Positions 26,082 to 34,693 of a DNA stretch of 64,000 nt are shown here, piece after piece. A model generated the notes under the pieces. It made no database searches. It was given only the letters and a program-made list of their open reading frames with translations, and was not told the origin of the DNA. The translations under genes and the position numbers were made by a program. The stretch is from Gemmatimonadota bacterium (GTDB lineage Bacteria; Gemmatimonadota; Gemmatimonadetes; Gemmatimonadales; Gemmatimonadaceae), in contig JACPPC010000015.1 in the NCBI GenBank assembly GCA_016191225.1, forward strand, positions 124,001 through 188,000, in the 5' to 3' direction. Each line of letters opens with the position of its first letter. Position 1 is the first letter of the stretch.

Positions 26082-27889
26082 GCTGCCGCGCTCGTGGAGA
26101 CGAGCACCGGCATTACTGCCTCCATCGGCCAGTTGAGCCCGTCGCGCATGGACGCGCGCAGCGTCACGGTCGTCCCAGGAGGCACGGACAATGTGTGAGA
26201 GTGGAAACTCTCGAAGCAGCCGGCCGCGTCGCCGGCGATGGACCAGGCAAAGGTGAATGGGGAGTTCGGGGAGTTCCCCGTAGCCGAGAAGCCGCAGGTT
26301 GCGCCGGGCTGCACCGAGCTCGGACCCTCGATCGATCCGGAATACCGGGGTGGAGCCGCAATGCCGAACGCCGCTTGCAGCGCGTTGAGGCGACCGGTCC
26401 CGAATAGACTCTGAGGAGAGAGGGGATCAGTGTAGCCAGCGAGCCGAGCGGCCACCTGCGCCGCAGGCCAGCCGGGAGCCGACGACCAAATGAGAGCTGC
26501 CACACCGGCGACGCGTGGAGCCGCCATCGACGTTCCGCACAGATACGCCGTTGCGCCGTCCCGCCATTCGCCGAGCGCGGCGAATGGTGCCGAAATCGTT
26601 GCCTCGTTGCCGTAGCGAGAGCCGACTTCGCACCCGCTGGCGGCAGGGTCGCACCCCGTCCAGCTGCAGTCGGGAAGGGGAGGAGGCTCGCCGCCACCCG
26701 TCGGCGGCGCGGTGTTCGTGGCGTAGGCGAACTGGTCGTTCTGTGTGATGCCCGTGACGGCGATCACGCCAGGGTATCGCGCTGGATAAATGACGGAGGT
26801 TGCCCCGTCCGGCACGTCGTTCCCGTGCGGGCCACACGCATCCTGCAGGGTCGCGAATTGCCACCGATTACCCACCGCCGCGACTACGTGAACGCCGGCA
26901 GAGACCAAGGCGGCCACGGACTGCTGAAGCGATGCATAGTTCGTGCTCAGGCCAATGCTCATGTTCACGACCTGCCGCGGCCGATGCCTGGAGAGAATCC
27001 AATCGAGCGATCCCGCGATGGAACCTGGCAGGCACGTGCCCACTCCGAGGCACACCGTGATACTCTCAAACCCTCCGAGGGCCGGTGCGACTCCCACCAA
27101 TCCGTCGGCGTCGCGGGGCGCGGAGACAGTTCCAGTACATGGGACCCCTGACCACGCTTCAAGTCGCCCCGTCAGGTGATCGTAGCATGAGGAATCGGCC
27201 GGAGTGCCGTTCGAAGGCGGCGCTGAGAGACAATTAAGCGCCAGTCCAATCGGCGCTTGTCCCGACAAACGATTGAGCGGGTCGAGACCCGTATCCAGAA
27301 TCGAGACGAATACGCATTCTCCTCGGCTCGGCGGTCCGCGCTGCCCATCCCACACGATCGGCGCGTGGGCCTTCCGGATACACCACGAGGGGTCTTGAGG
27401 CGCGGATTGCGCGCGACCCGGGATATCCGCTTCGAGGAAGTCGACGTTCGTCAGGGCCCGCAGCGTGGGAGCAGCACTTGGCGTGATCCTCGCGGCAACA
27501 AGCCTCAACCTTCGAAACGCTCTCGTGATTTGCACGCCTTGGCGTCGAAGACTCGAGCGCGCGTCGAGGATCATGGCGCGATCCATGGCTGCCACTACAC
27601 CCGAGATGCGGCTCCTCGGTGCTCCAAGAGGCTTCAGGCCAATCAGCACGTTGCCGTCGGCGAGCGCGACTTGGCGAACCAGTTCGCCGTCGGACAGAGC
27701 TCTCGGCAGCTCCCCAGCGACCGTGCGCAGGTCGAGCGCGGGCAAGTCACCGTCCGGTTCCGGGAGTTGCTCGAGCGAGAATCCCTGACTCGCGATCCCG
27801 CGGGGCGCACCGCTCGGATCCGAAATGGTACGCTGGTTATCCGTTCCACACCCGAGGGCGCATGCAGCAACTAGGGAGAGGCCCCCCAA
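26066..27889 (-). CDS. Subtilisin-like (S8) lipoprotein with disrupted catalytic histidine, island gene 1
   Basis: The 607-residue S8 peptidase homologue has a propeptide-like segment (about residues 75-155), catalytic Asp in VSILDTGLD, oxyanion Asn in VAAVGN, and the nucleophile in LCGTSMAAPRVAGV. The His box, normally GHGTHVAGT, reads WSGVPCTGT (Ser at 247). In another reading phase of the same bases the trace GQGSHV is visible, so this stretch has been locally frame-shifted. The first in-frame start is TTG 27889 and lacks a basic n-region. An ATG at 27917 with GGAGG 8 bp upstream encodes a perfect n-region (MSPARLKQLFGG), one base out of phase across a G6 run. The C-terminal 90 residues look Ig-like. 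The gene is either decaying, switchable, or carries homopolymer errors. Confidence 0.75.
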   Translation of the reverse strand: MGGLSLVAACALGCGTDNQRTISDPSGAPRGIASQGFSLEQLPEPDGDLPALDLRTVAGELPRALSDGELVRQVALADGNVLIGLKPLGAPRSRISGVVAAMDRAMILDARSSLRRQGVQITRAFRRLRLVAARITPSAAPTLRALTNVDFLEADIPGRAQSAPQDPSWCIRKAHAPIVWDGQRGPPSRGECVFVSILDTGLDPLNRLSGQAPIGLALNCLSAPPSNGTPADSSCYDHLTGRLEAWSGVPCTGTVSAPRDADGLVGVAPALGGFESITVCLGVGTCLPGSIAGSLDWILSRHRPRQVVNMSIGLSTNYASLQQSVAALVSAGVHVVAAVGNRWQFATLQDACGPHGNDVPDGATSVIYPARYPGVIAVTGITQNDQFAYATNTAPPTGGGEPPPLPDCSWTGCDPAASGCEVGSRYGNEATISAPFAALGEWRDGATAYLCGTSMAAPRVAGVAALIWSSAPGWPAAQVAARLAGYTDPLSPQSLFGTGRLNALQAAFGIAAPPRYSGSIEGPSSVQPGATCGFSATGNSPNSPFTFAWSIAGDAAGCFESFHSHTLSVPPGTTVTLRASMRDGLNWPMEAVMPVLVSTSAAACCDC

Positions 27890-27917
27890 ACAACTGTTTC
27901 AGCCGGGCTGGTGACAT

Positions 27918-28234
27918 CGAAGGATCCTCCGTGATGGTCGGCAAGAGGCGCGCGTACGTCATCTCCGCAACAAGCGCACTAGCTCCGCAACTGACAGGCT
28001 GCCGGGACTCGGCGCGCGACTCATCGCGAGCATGGCAGACCGTCCAACGCGACCGCCGCGCGTCTCCTCGAGCCGGATCAGAAGCTACTGTCGCTAGGTC
28101 AGTCGACCGCTGCCAGATGCGTGCGTCACACGCGGTTCGTGGTACGGTCGCCAGATGCTGCACCGCTACGCTATCGCTGCCCTGCTGAACGCGCAAGCAG
28201 CGCTAGTGTCGGCGATCGAGAGCGCGGCCGCGCC
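27918..28234 (-). other. Intergenic region upstream of the S8 island operon
   Basis: About 300 bp between the smc stop and the first island gene hold no supported gene. The S8 operon's ribosome site lies at 27926-27930. A 9-bp direct repeat, GCCAGATGC, occurs at 28112-28120 and 28150-28158, 38 bp apart. I found no convincing -35/-10 pair and no terminator for smc. Confidence 0.5.
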
Positions 28235-31200
28235 CTACGCCGCCCCGACGGCCACCGCCTCTTCCTCCACCGCGGCGCCCTTCATCCGCACGCTCACGAG
28301 CGAGCTGACCCCGGGCTCCTGCATCGTGACGCCGTACACCGCGTCGGCGGCCTCGGTCGTCGTCCGCGGGTTGTGCGTGATGACGATGAACTGCGTGCGC
28401 GACTTGAACTCGTTCAGCATCCGCACGAAGCGCCCGATGTTGTTGTCGTCGAGCGGGGCGTCGACCTCGTCGAGCAGGCAGAAGGGGCTCGGCTTGGTGA
28501 GGAAGATGCCGAACAGCAGCGACAGCGCCACGAGGGCGCGCTCGCCGCTCGACAGCAGGTGGATGCGCTGGGTGCGCTTGCCGCGGGGGCTGGCGTGGAT
28601 CTCGATGTCGCCGTCCAGCGGCGTCTCCGGGTTCTCGAGCCGCAGGTCGCACTCGCCGCCGCCGAACAGGGTCATGAAGATGTGGCGGAAGTTCTCGCGC
28701 ACCTGCGCGAACGTCGCGAGGAAGAGCTCGCGCGCGGTGGCGTCGATCTCCCGGATCGCCTGGCCGAGGGCGGCCCGCGCGTCGGAGAGGTCGTTGCGCT
28801 GGGTGGTGAGGAAGTCGAGGCGGCGCAGCTCCTCCTCGTGCTCCTCGATCGCCAGCGGGTTCACCACGCCGAGCTGCTCGAGCTGCTGGCGCAGGGCGTC
28901 GGCCTCGGTGCGGAGCGCCTCGCTGTCGAGGTCGAGCGGCACGAGCGCCGCCATCAGGTCCTCGAGCGGCTTGCGCCACTCGGTCTCGAGCCGCTCGCGG
29001 ATCGCGGCCCGCCGGCCTCCCAGCGTGGTCAGGCGCAGCTCGTCGTGGTGTAGCTCGTCGGCGAGGGCCATGTTGGCGCGGCGGGTCTCCTCGAGCAGGT
29101 GCTCGGCGTCGGCGAGCGAGGCGTCGGCGGTGCTCACCGCCAGCTCGGCGTCGCTCAGGCGCCGCTCGGCGTCGCCCAGCTGCCCCTGGCGCGACTCGAG
29201 GTTCACGGTCCAGTCGGCCATCTGCCGGGCGAGGGCGCCATCGGTCTCGGCGATCGACGCCAGCTCGAGGGCGAGCTGCTCGAGGCGCTGCGCGGTGGTG
29301 GCCTGCTCCTGCGTGAGCCGCGCCTCGCGGTCTGCCGCGACCTGCAGCCGGGCCTGGGCGTGCGCCTCGGCGACCTGCCGCTCGGTGCGGGCGTCGCGCA
29401 GGCTGTCCTGCGTCCGCTCGGCGGCGCCGAGGTGCTCGCGCGCCGCGGCGACCGCCAGAAGCGCCGTGCCCTGGTCGGCGTCGAGGGCGCCGGCGCGCCG
29501 GGTGGCGGTGGCGGCCCGCTCCTCGAGCTCGGCGCGGCGGGCGGTGAGTCGCGCGGCGAGTTCCGCCGCATCGGCCAGCTCGCGCTCGGCGCGCTCGAGC
29601 CGGCGGCCGACCTCGGCCAGCCGCTCCTCCTCGCGCCGGAGTTCGTGCTGTGCGAGCATGTGCGCGTCGTCGGCGGCGGTGGCGCCGACCTCGGCTGACT
29701 CGGCGGCCGTGCGCTCGAGCTCGGCGGTGCGCAGGGCCTCGTCGCGCGCGCGCGCGCTGGCCTCGAGCTCCGCGCGCAGCGCAAACAGCTCGGCGCGGCG
29801 GCGCAGCGGTCCCGCCCCGGCATTGCCGCCGGGGAGCCAGACCGCCCCGCGTGCGTCCACGAACGATGCGCCGTTGTCGACGGAGCGCACCTGGCCGAGC
29901 AGGGCCCGCACCCAGGCCCGGGCGGGATCGGCCGCGCTCACCGCGTTGACGAGCGAACCGGCGGCGTCCGTGCCCCCCGGCGCGGCGTCGAGCGGCAGGA
30001 GCAGGAGCGGACCGGGGTTCGTGCGCGCATGCCAGGCGCGCACGGCGTCGGCGGCGGCGTGGTCGCGCACGACGACGGCGTGCACGCTGGCGCCGAGGTA
30101 GCGCTCGACCATCGCCGCGGCGTCGCTGCTCGCCGAGAGGAAGTCGGAGAGGGGGCCGAGCACGGCGCCGGCGCCGAAGGTGTCGCGCTCGCGCAGGAGG
30201 TGGGCGGCGGCGGGGGCGAGGCCCACACGCTCGCGTTCGAGCGCCTCGAGCGCGCTGGCCTTTCCCTCGAGGGCGGTGTGCGACTCGGTGGCGCGGGCAA
30301 AGGCGCCCCGGGCGGCGGCGTCGCGCTCACGCGCCTCGCGGGCGGCCGCGCGGGCGGTCTCGCGCGCGAGGGCGGCCGCGGCCACCCGCTCCCGCGCCAT
30401 CGCGATCGCGTCGGTGACGAGGGCCCGCTCCCGGTGCACCGCCGCCTCGGCGTCGGCCAGTCGCGCGCGCTCGTCGTCGAGCGCCGCCAGGCGCTGCGCC
30501 AGCTCGCCGGACTCGCGGTGGGCGGCGTCGCGGTCGTAGAGCACACGGCGCTGCTCGTCCTGCAGCGACCGCACCGACGCGTCGGCGTGCTCCACGGCGG
30601 CACGGGCGGCGGCCAGTGCGGCGCGCGCCTGCTCCTCGGCGGCGGTGGCCTCGGCGAGCGCCGATCGCCCGCTCGCCAGCGCGGCCTCGCAGGCGGCGCG
30701 ATCGCGCACGGCCTCGTCGCGCTCGCGCGAGACGCGCGCGCCGGCGGCGGCGCCCTCCTGCCGCTCCTCCTCGGCGCGCATCCGGCGCGACTCGGCGTTG
30801 CGGTGCCGCTCCTGCGCCACGGCGATCTCGCCCTGCAGCGTGGCGACGGCGGTGCGCTGGTCGGCGACGAGCCGGGCCAGCTCCGCGCGGCCCGCCTCGG
30901 CGGCGGCGCGCGCGCCGTGGGCCTGCTCGCGCTGCCGCTCGACCTCGTGCACGCGCTTCTCGCCCACGGGCACCTGGTTGCGGAGTTCGCGCACGCGCGC
31001 GTCGAGCGCGGCGAGTTCGTCCTTCCAGGCCTCCATCTCGCGGGCGGCGAGGGTGAGCTCCACGCCGAAGCGCCGCTCGGTGAGCTCGGCGTGCCGCTCG
31101 GCGCGGCGGCGCTGGCGCGCCAGCGAGCGGGTCTGGCTCTGCACCTCGCCAATCAGGTCGTCGAGGCGCGCGAGGTCGTTCACCGTCTCCTCGAGCCGGC

Positions 31201-31735
31201 GCTCGGTGCTGCGGCGCCGGTCGCGGTAGAGCCCGATCCCGGCCGCCTCCTCGAACAGCTCGCGGCGCTCGTCTGGGCGGTCGGAGAGGAGCGAGTCGAT
31301 CATGCGCGACTCGATCACCACGCCGGAGTCGGCGCCGAGCCCCGTGCCGCGCACGAGGTCGTGGATGTCGCGCAGCCGGCAGGCGGCGCGGTTCAGGAAG
31401 TACTCGCTCTCGCCCGACCGGGAGAGGCGCCGCGTGATGACCACTTCCTGGAACGGCACGGGGAGGGCGCCGTCGTCGTTGGCGAAGAAGAGCGACACCT
31501 CGGCCACGTTCACCGCGCGCCGGGCCGACGACCCCTGGAAGATCACCTCCTCCATCTTGGCGCCGCGCAGCAGCCGCGCCCGCTGCTCGCCCAGCACCCA
31601 GCGCACCGCATCGGAGACGTTGGACTTGCCACAGCCGTTGGGGCCGACGATCGCCGTCACGCCCTCGTCGAACACCATGTCGGTCAGGTCGGCGAACGAC
31701 TTGAAGCCGTGCATCTCCAGCCGCGTCAGTCTCAC
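28235..31735 (-). CDS. smc: Chromosome segregation protein SMC
   Basis: The 1166-residue condensin ATPase organises and segregates the chromosome with ScpA/ScpB. The N-terminal head has the Walker A motif IVGPNGCGKSNVSDA (about residues 30-44). Two very long coiled-coil arms, rich in A, E, R and Q, surround a hinge near residues 510-650 (LGPLSDFLSASSDAAAMVERYLG). The C-terminal head has the ABC signature LLSSGERALVALSLLFGIF, Walker B CLLDEVDAPLDDNN and the switch VITHNPRT. Length is normal. It is the last gene of a reverse operon whose two upstream members encode SPOR-domain proteins, 15 bp after the nearest one. Confidence 0.96.
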   Translation of the reverse strand: MRLTRLEMHGFKSFADLTDMVFDEGVTAIVGPNGCGKSNVSDAVRWVLGEQRARLLRGAKMEEVIFQGSSARRAVNVAEVSLFFANDDGALPVPFQEVVITRRLSRSGESEYFLNRAACRLRDIHDLVRGTGLGADSGVVIESRMIDSLLSDRPDERRELFEEAAGIGLYRDRRRSTERRLEETVNDLARLDDLIGEVQSQTRSLARQRRRAERHAELTERRFGVELTLAAREMEAWKDELAALDARVRELRNQVPVGEKRVHEVERQREQAHGARAAAEAGRAELARLVADQRTAVATLQGEIAVAQERHRNAESRRMRAEEERQEGAAAGARVSRERDEAVRDRAACEAALASGRSALAEATAAEEQARAALAAARAAVEHADASVRSLQDEQRRVLYDRDAAHRESGELAQRLAALDDERARLADAEAAVHRERALVTDAIAMARERVAAAALARETARAAAREARERDAAARGAFARATESHTALEGKASALEALERERVGLAPAAAHLLRERDTFGAGAVLGPLSDFLSASSDAAAMVERYLGASVHAVVVRDHAAADAVRAWHARTNPGPLLLLPLDAAPGGTDAAGSLVNAVSAADPARAWVRALLGQVRSVDNGASFVDARGAVWLPGGNAGAGPLRRRAELFALRAELEASARARDEALRTAELERTAAESAEVGATAADDAHMLAQHELRREEERLAEVGRRLERAERELADAAELAARLTARRAELEERAATATRRAGALDADQGTALLAVAAAREHLGAAERTQDSLRDARTERQVAEAHAQARLQVAADREARLTQEQATTAQRLEQLALELASIAETDGALARQMADWTVNLESRQGQLGDAERRLSDAELAVSTADASLADAEHLLEETRRANMALADELHHDELRLTTLGGRRAAIRERLETEWRKPLEDLMAALVPLDLDSEALRTEADALRQQLEQLGVVNPLAIEEHEEELRRLDFLTTQRNDLSDARAALGQAIREIDATARELFLATFAQVRENFRHIFMTLFGGGECDLRLENPETPLDGDIEIHASPRGKRTQRIHLLSSGERALVALSLLFGIFLTKPSPFCLLDEVDAPLDDNNIGRFVRMLNEFKSRTQFIVITHNPRTTTEAADAVYGVTMQEPGVSSLVSVRMKGAAVEEEAVAVGAA

Positions 31736-31750
31736 GAGTTGCGCTCCACG

Positions 31751-33046
31751 TTAGAACATCCTCCCCAGTCGATACGCCGTCACCGGCGCGACACCCGCGG
31801 CCACCAGTGCCGCCACCAGCGGCGCCCCCTGCTCGAGCCGCTCGAACGCCCCTGCAAAAATGGTGACTCGGCCGTCGTCCTGCACGAGCGAATATGCGGG
31901 GAGTCCCTGTTGAACCCATTGGTTTGTGATGGCGCTTGCGGAATCGCGCGGGACCCCCTCCTGCACCACGAAGGCCAGCGGGAGCTCGAGCACGCGCCCG
32001 GCGCCGTCGGCCACCCGCCGCAAGCGCACCAGCACCGCGAGGAGGGAATCGGCTTCCCGCCTCGTGCCGTACGCGCCCGCGACCACCCGGAACCAGGGCG
32101 CGCGCGACGTGCCGAACATGGCCGGGGCCACGGTGCCGGAGGGCAGGGACTGGCGGAGCACCAGTCGTGCGCCCTCGAGAGTATTCGCTGCCACCAGCTC
32201 CACGGCAAACCGGCTGGCGCGCGTCGAGTCCTCGGGGTTGGCGGGCGGCGCGAGGGCCGCCCCGACCGGGGCCGACGTGGCGACATCTTCGGTGTCGGCG
32301 GGGGCGATGGTCAGGGCGTCCGAGTCGTTGCCGGGCTCGCGCCAGAAGACGGCGGCGAGGGCGATCGCGATGGCACCCGTTCCCGTCAGGAGGGCCAGGC
32401 GTCGCGGATCGGGAAGGAGCCGCGCCCGCGGGCTCCAGATCGGCGCGCTGGCCTCCGGCGTCGGCGTGCCCCCGGGGATCGGCGCCGGCGAGGCGCCCGG
32501 CTCGAGCATGGCCACGGCGAGCGTGGGCACGTCGGGACCGAGCACCACGTCGGGACCCACCACCACCGCCCCGCCGAGGCGCTGGGCGAGGGACTCGGCG
32601 CCCACGGCGTCGGTGCGCACCACGAGCACGAGGCGGGCGCCGACCTCCCGAAAGCCGCGGGCCAGCCGCTCCCAGCGCTTGCTGCCGAGGATGTGCGGCG
32701 TGGCCACCTCGCCGAGGCCGGCCGGGAGGACGAACAGCTGCGCCTCCCCCACGACGGGCTGCGCGACCTCGTTGAGCGAGACGCCGTGCACGAAGCTGTC
32801 GCTGATCCCCGGAGCCTCCGGGTCGTTGGTGAGGGACTGGAGCTGCGGTGCGTCACCGAGCAGGTCGGCGAGGGCCACGCGCTGGTGCGCTCCGAGGGCG
32901 CGGGCGAGGCCGAGGGCCGCGGCGGCGGTCGCGTCGCGGTCGTGCCCGAGCACGACCACTGCGCCCGCGGTCGCCTCGACTCCGGCGGCGCAGCGCGCGC
33001 CGGCCTGCTCCCACGCCGCCGCGCCGCCGCCGGGAGGCGCTGTCAC
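31751..33046 (-). CDS. Membrane SPOR-domain protein with degenerate ParA/BY-kinase-like N-terminal domain
   Basis: The 431-residue product has an N-terminal half of about 200 residues that reads like a MinD/ParA or tyrosine-kinase (BY-kinase) fold: VVVLGHDRDATAAAALGLARAL where the Walker A would be, VALADLLGDAPQL for Walker A', and RLVLVVRTDAV for a later strand. The P-loop lysine is missing (GHDRDAT, residues 34-40), so nucleotide binding is doubtful. One transmembrane helix follows (LALLTGTGAIAIALAAVFW, about residue 225). The C-terminal SPOR-like domain (APWFRVVAGAYGTRREADSLLAVL) would bind denuded septal peptidoglycan in the periplasm. GTG 33046 overlaps the upstream stop (GTGA). The gene directly precedes smc. 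Confidence 0.65.
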   Translation of the reverse strand: MTAPPGGGAAAWEQAGARCAAGVEATAGAVVVLGHDRDATAAAALGLARALGAHQRVALADLLGDAPQLQSLTNDPEAPGISDSFVHGVSLNEVAQPVVGEAQLFVLPAGLGEVATPHILGSKRWERLARGFREVGARLVLVVRTDAVGAESLAQRLGGAVVVGPDVVLGPDVPTLAVAMLEPGASPAPIPGGTPTPEASAPIWSPRARLLPDPRRLALLTGTGAIAIALAAVFWREPGNDSDALTIAPADTEDVATSAPVGAALAPPANPEDSTRASRFAVELVAANTLEGARLVLRQSLPSGTVAPAMFGTSRAPWFRVVAGAYGTRREADSLLAVLVRLRRVADGAGRVLELPLAFVVQEGVPRDSASAITNQWVQQGLPAYSLVQDDGRVTIFAGAFERLEQGAPLVAALVAAGVAPVTAYRLGRMF

Positions 33047-34572
33047 GGGCTTCCCTCGAAGATCCAGTAGTCGCGGCGCGATTCGCGGCCCACGCGTTCC
33101 GCCTCGGCGCGCGTGGCGTACGGTCCCAGCACCACGCGATAGATCGTGGTCGTGTCGCGCCGCGAGACGAGCACCCGGGCCTGCTCGCTGCCCACGGTGA
33201 TGTCGCGCGCGACCTGCGACGCCCGCTCGCTGCCGAGGAGCGCCGCGAACGACACTGTGAAGCCGCGGGTCCCGCCGCTGCGGCGCGCCGGCGCGGCGGG
33301 GGCCGGTGCACCGGCCGGGCTCGCGGCGGGCAGGGGGATCGCGGCCTTGTCCCCGCCGCGCGCATCGGCTGCGGGTTCCGGGGCCGCCTCGCCTGTCGCG
33401 GCGAGCGCGCTGTCGGTGCTTGATGCCGCAAACTCGATCGGTTCCTCGCCGGTTCGCGCCCGCGGACGGAAGCCGTTCCAGAGGAGGAAGTGCCAGAGAT
33501 CGACCGCGCCACCGGCGATCGTGCGGGCGGGGCGCGCGTGTCCGGCATCCTCGAGCACCACGTCGCTCCCGCGCAGCAGCGCCAGCGCGCCGTCGGGGGC
33601 GACCGCCGGCAGGTCGGCGCGCCAGGCCGTGCGCACGGCGCCCAGCAGCCGCTCGGTGGCGACGGCGATCACCCACGCCGAGTCGCCATGCTCGGCGCGG
33701 GCGAGGAGGAAGCGCCCGAGCGGATCGATGCGCAGCGTGGCCGCCGCGGCGGGGAGGAGGATCGTGGCCTCGACCGCGTCGCGGTACCGATCGACGACCT
33801 CGATGCGGCGCGCGTCGCCGCCCAGCGCGAACAGCCGGTCGCCGCTGGGGCTCGGCACCACGGAGCGCACGGGGGTGGCGACGGCGAGGCGCGGCGCGGC
33901 GGCGAAGTCGCGCGCGCGCACGCCCACGAGGCCATCGCCCGTGGCGAGGTAGATGCGGTCGCCGAGCGGCGTGGCCACGACGAGCGACGCCGGGGGGAGG
34001 GTCACCGAGTCGACCAGCTTGTGCGCCGGCGGGCGGATGCGCCACAGCCGCGTGCGGTCCGGCGTCGCCGAGACGATCACCACCGAGCCGTCGGCGGCCG
34101 GGACGACGCCGCTGGGGGCATCGCCCACGGGTTGCAGCCACGACTCGCCCGATGGGGTGAGGCGGCGCACCGCTCTCTCCTGCACGCCGTACACGGCCCA
34201 TCCGTCGGACGACGAGAGCGAGCCGAGCCTGGCCGAGGCGTCGCGCACCACGCGCGCGAGGCGGAGGTCGATCCGCACCGGCATGCCGAGAGTGTCGGCG
34301 GCGGCGACCGAGCCGGCCTCCTCGTCGAACGCGAGGATGCGGGCGAGCGGCGGGACGGCGGCGTCGCTGGACCAGTAGGCGGTGTCGAGGCGCGGGTAGG
34401 GCGACACACGCGCCGGCCCGCCGGCACGCGGCACGCGAAGGACGAGGGCGTCGGGGCCGGCCGGGCGCGCCGCGGGCGTGGAGCCGGCCGCCGGGGAGGG
34501 CTGGCGATCGGCGGGACCGCAGGCGGCGAGCGCGACCAAGGCAGACGCCAGCAGCGGAGGCGTGGTGCGCAC
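33043..34572 (-). CDS. Propeller-like lipoprotein with C-terminal SPOR domain
   Basis: The 509-residue exported lipoprotein has lipobox LVALAAC with cysteine near residue 19. Residues about 60-340 contain repeated beta-strand units with aspartates (SSDGWAVYGVQ, AADGSVVIVSATPD, LGDRIYLATGDG, SPSGDRLFALGG, PDGALALLRG), consistent with a beta-propeller. A Pro/Ala-rich linker leads to a SPOR-like domain (FTVSFAALLGSERASQVARDI and YRVVLGPYATRAEAERVGRES). SPOR domains target septal peptidoglycan. The gene overlaps the next SPOR gene by 4 bp and starts the operon that ends with smc. Confidence 0.75.
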   Translation of the reverse strand: MRTTPPLLASALVALAACGPADRQPSPAAGSTPAARPAGPDALVLRVPRAGGPARVSPYPRLDTAYWSSDAAVPPLARILAFDEEAGSVAAADTLGMPVRIDLRLARVVRDASARLGSLSSSDGWAVYGVQERAVRRLTPSGESWLQPVGDAPSGVVPAADGSVVIVSATPDRTRLWRIRPPAHKLVDSVTLPPASLVVATPLGDRIYLATGDGLVGVRARDFAAAPRLAVATPVRSVVPSPSGDRLFALGGDARRIEVVDRYRDAVEATILLPAAAATLRIDPLGRFLLARAEHGDSAWVIAVATERLLGAVRTAWRADLPAVAPDGALALLRGSDVVLEDAGHARPARTIAGGAVDLWHFLLWNGFRPRARTGEEPIEFAASSTDSALAATGEAAPEPAADARGGDKAAIPLPAASPAGAPAPAAPARRSGGTRGFTVSFAALLGSERASQVARDITVGSEQARVLVSRRDTTTIYRVVLGPYATRAEAERVGRESRRDYWIFEGSP

Positions 34573-34693
34573 GGGGAGAAGCTAGCCGTGGCCGCGAGAC
34601 GCTACAACGGCGCCGCGAACGCGAGCGCGGCCGCGCCCGTTCGAGCGCCGCCGCGCCGCACCACTCACGGCGGGCCGTCCGCCGGGCTGGCCG

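Noticed and set aside
27837..28196. A 119-codon reverse frame upstream of and across the start of the S8 gene
   Set aside because: Only its last part (ATG 27917 onward) looks meaningful, as a displaced signal peptide. The remainder has no protein-like features.
24646..28234. Defence island or prophage remnant
   Set aside because: Composition differs from the flanks, but there are no phage, integrase, nuclease or toxin genes. All three products are exported envelope-type proteins.
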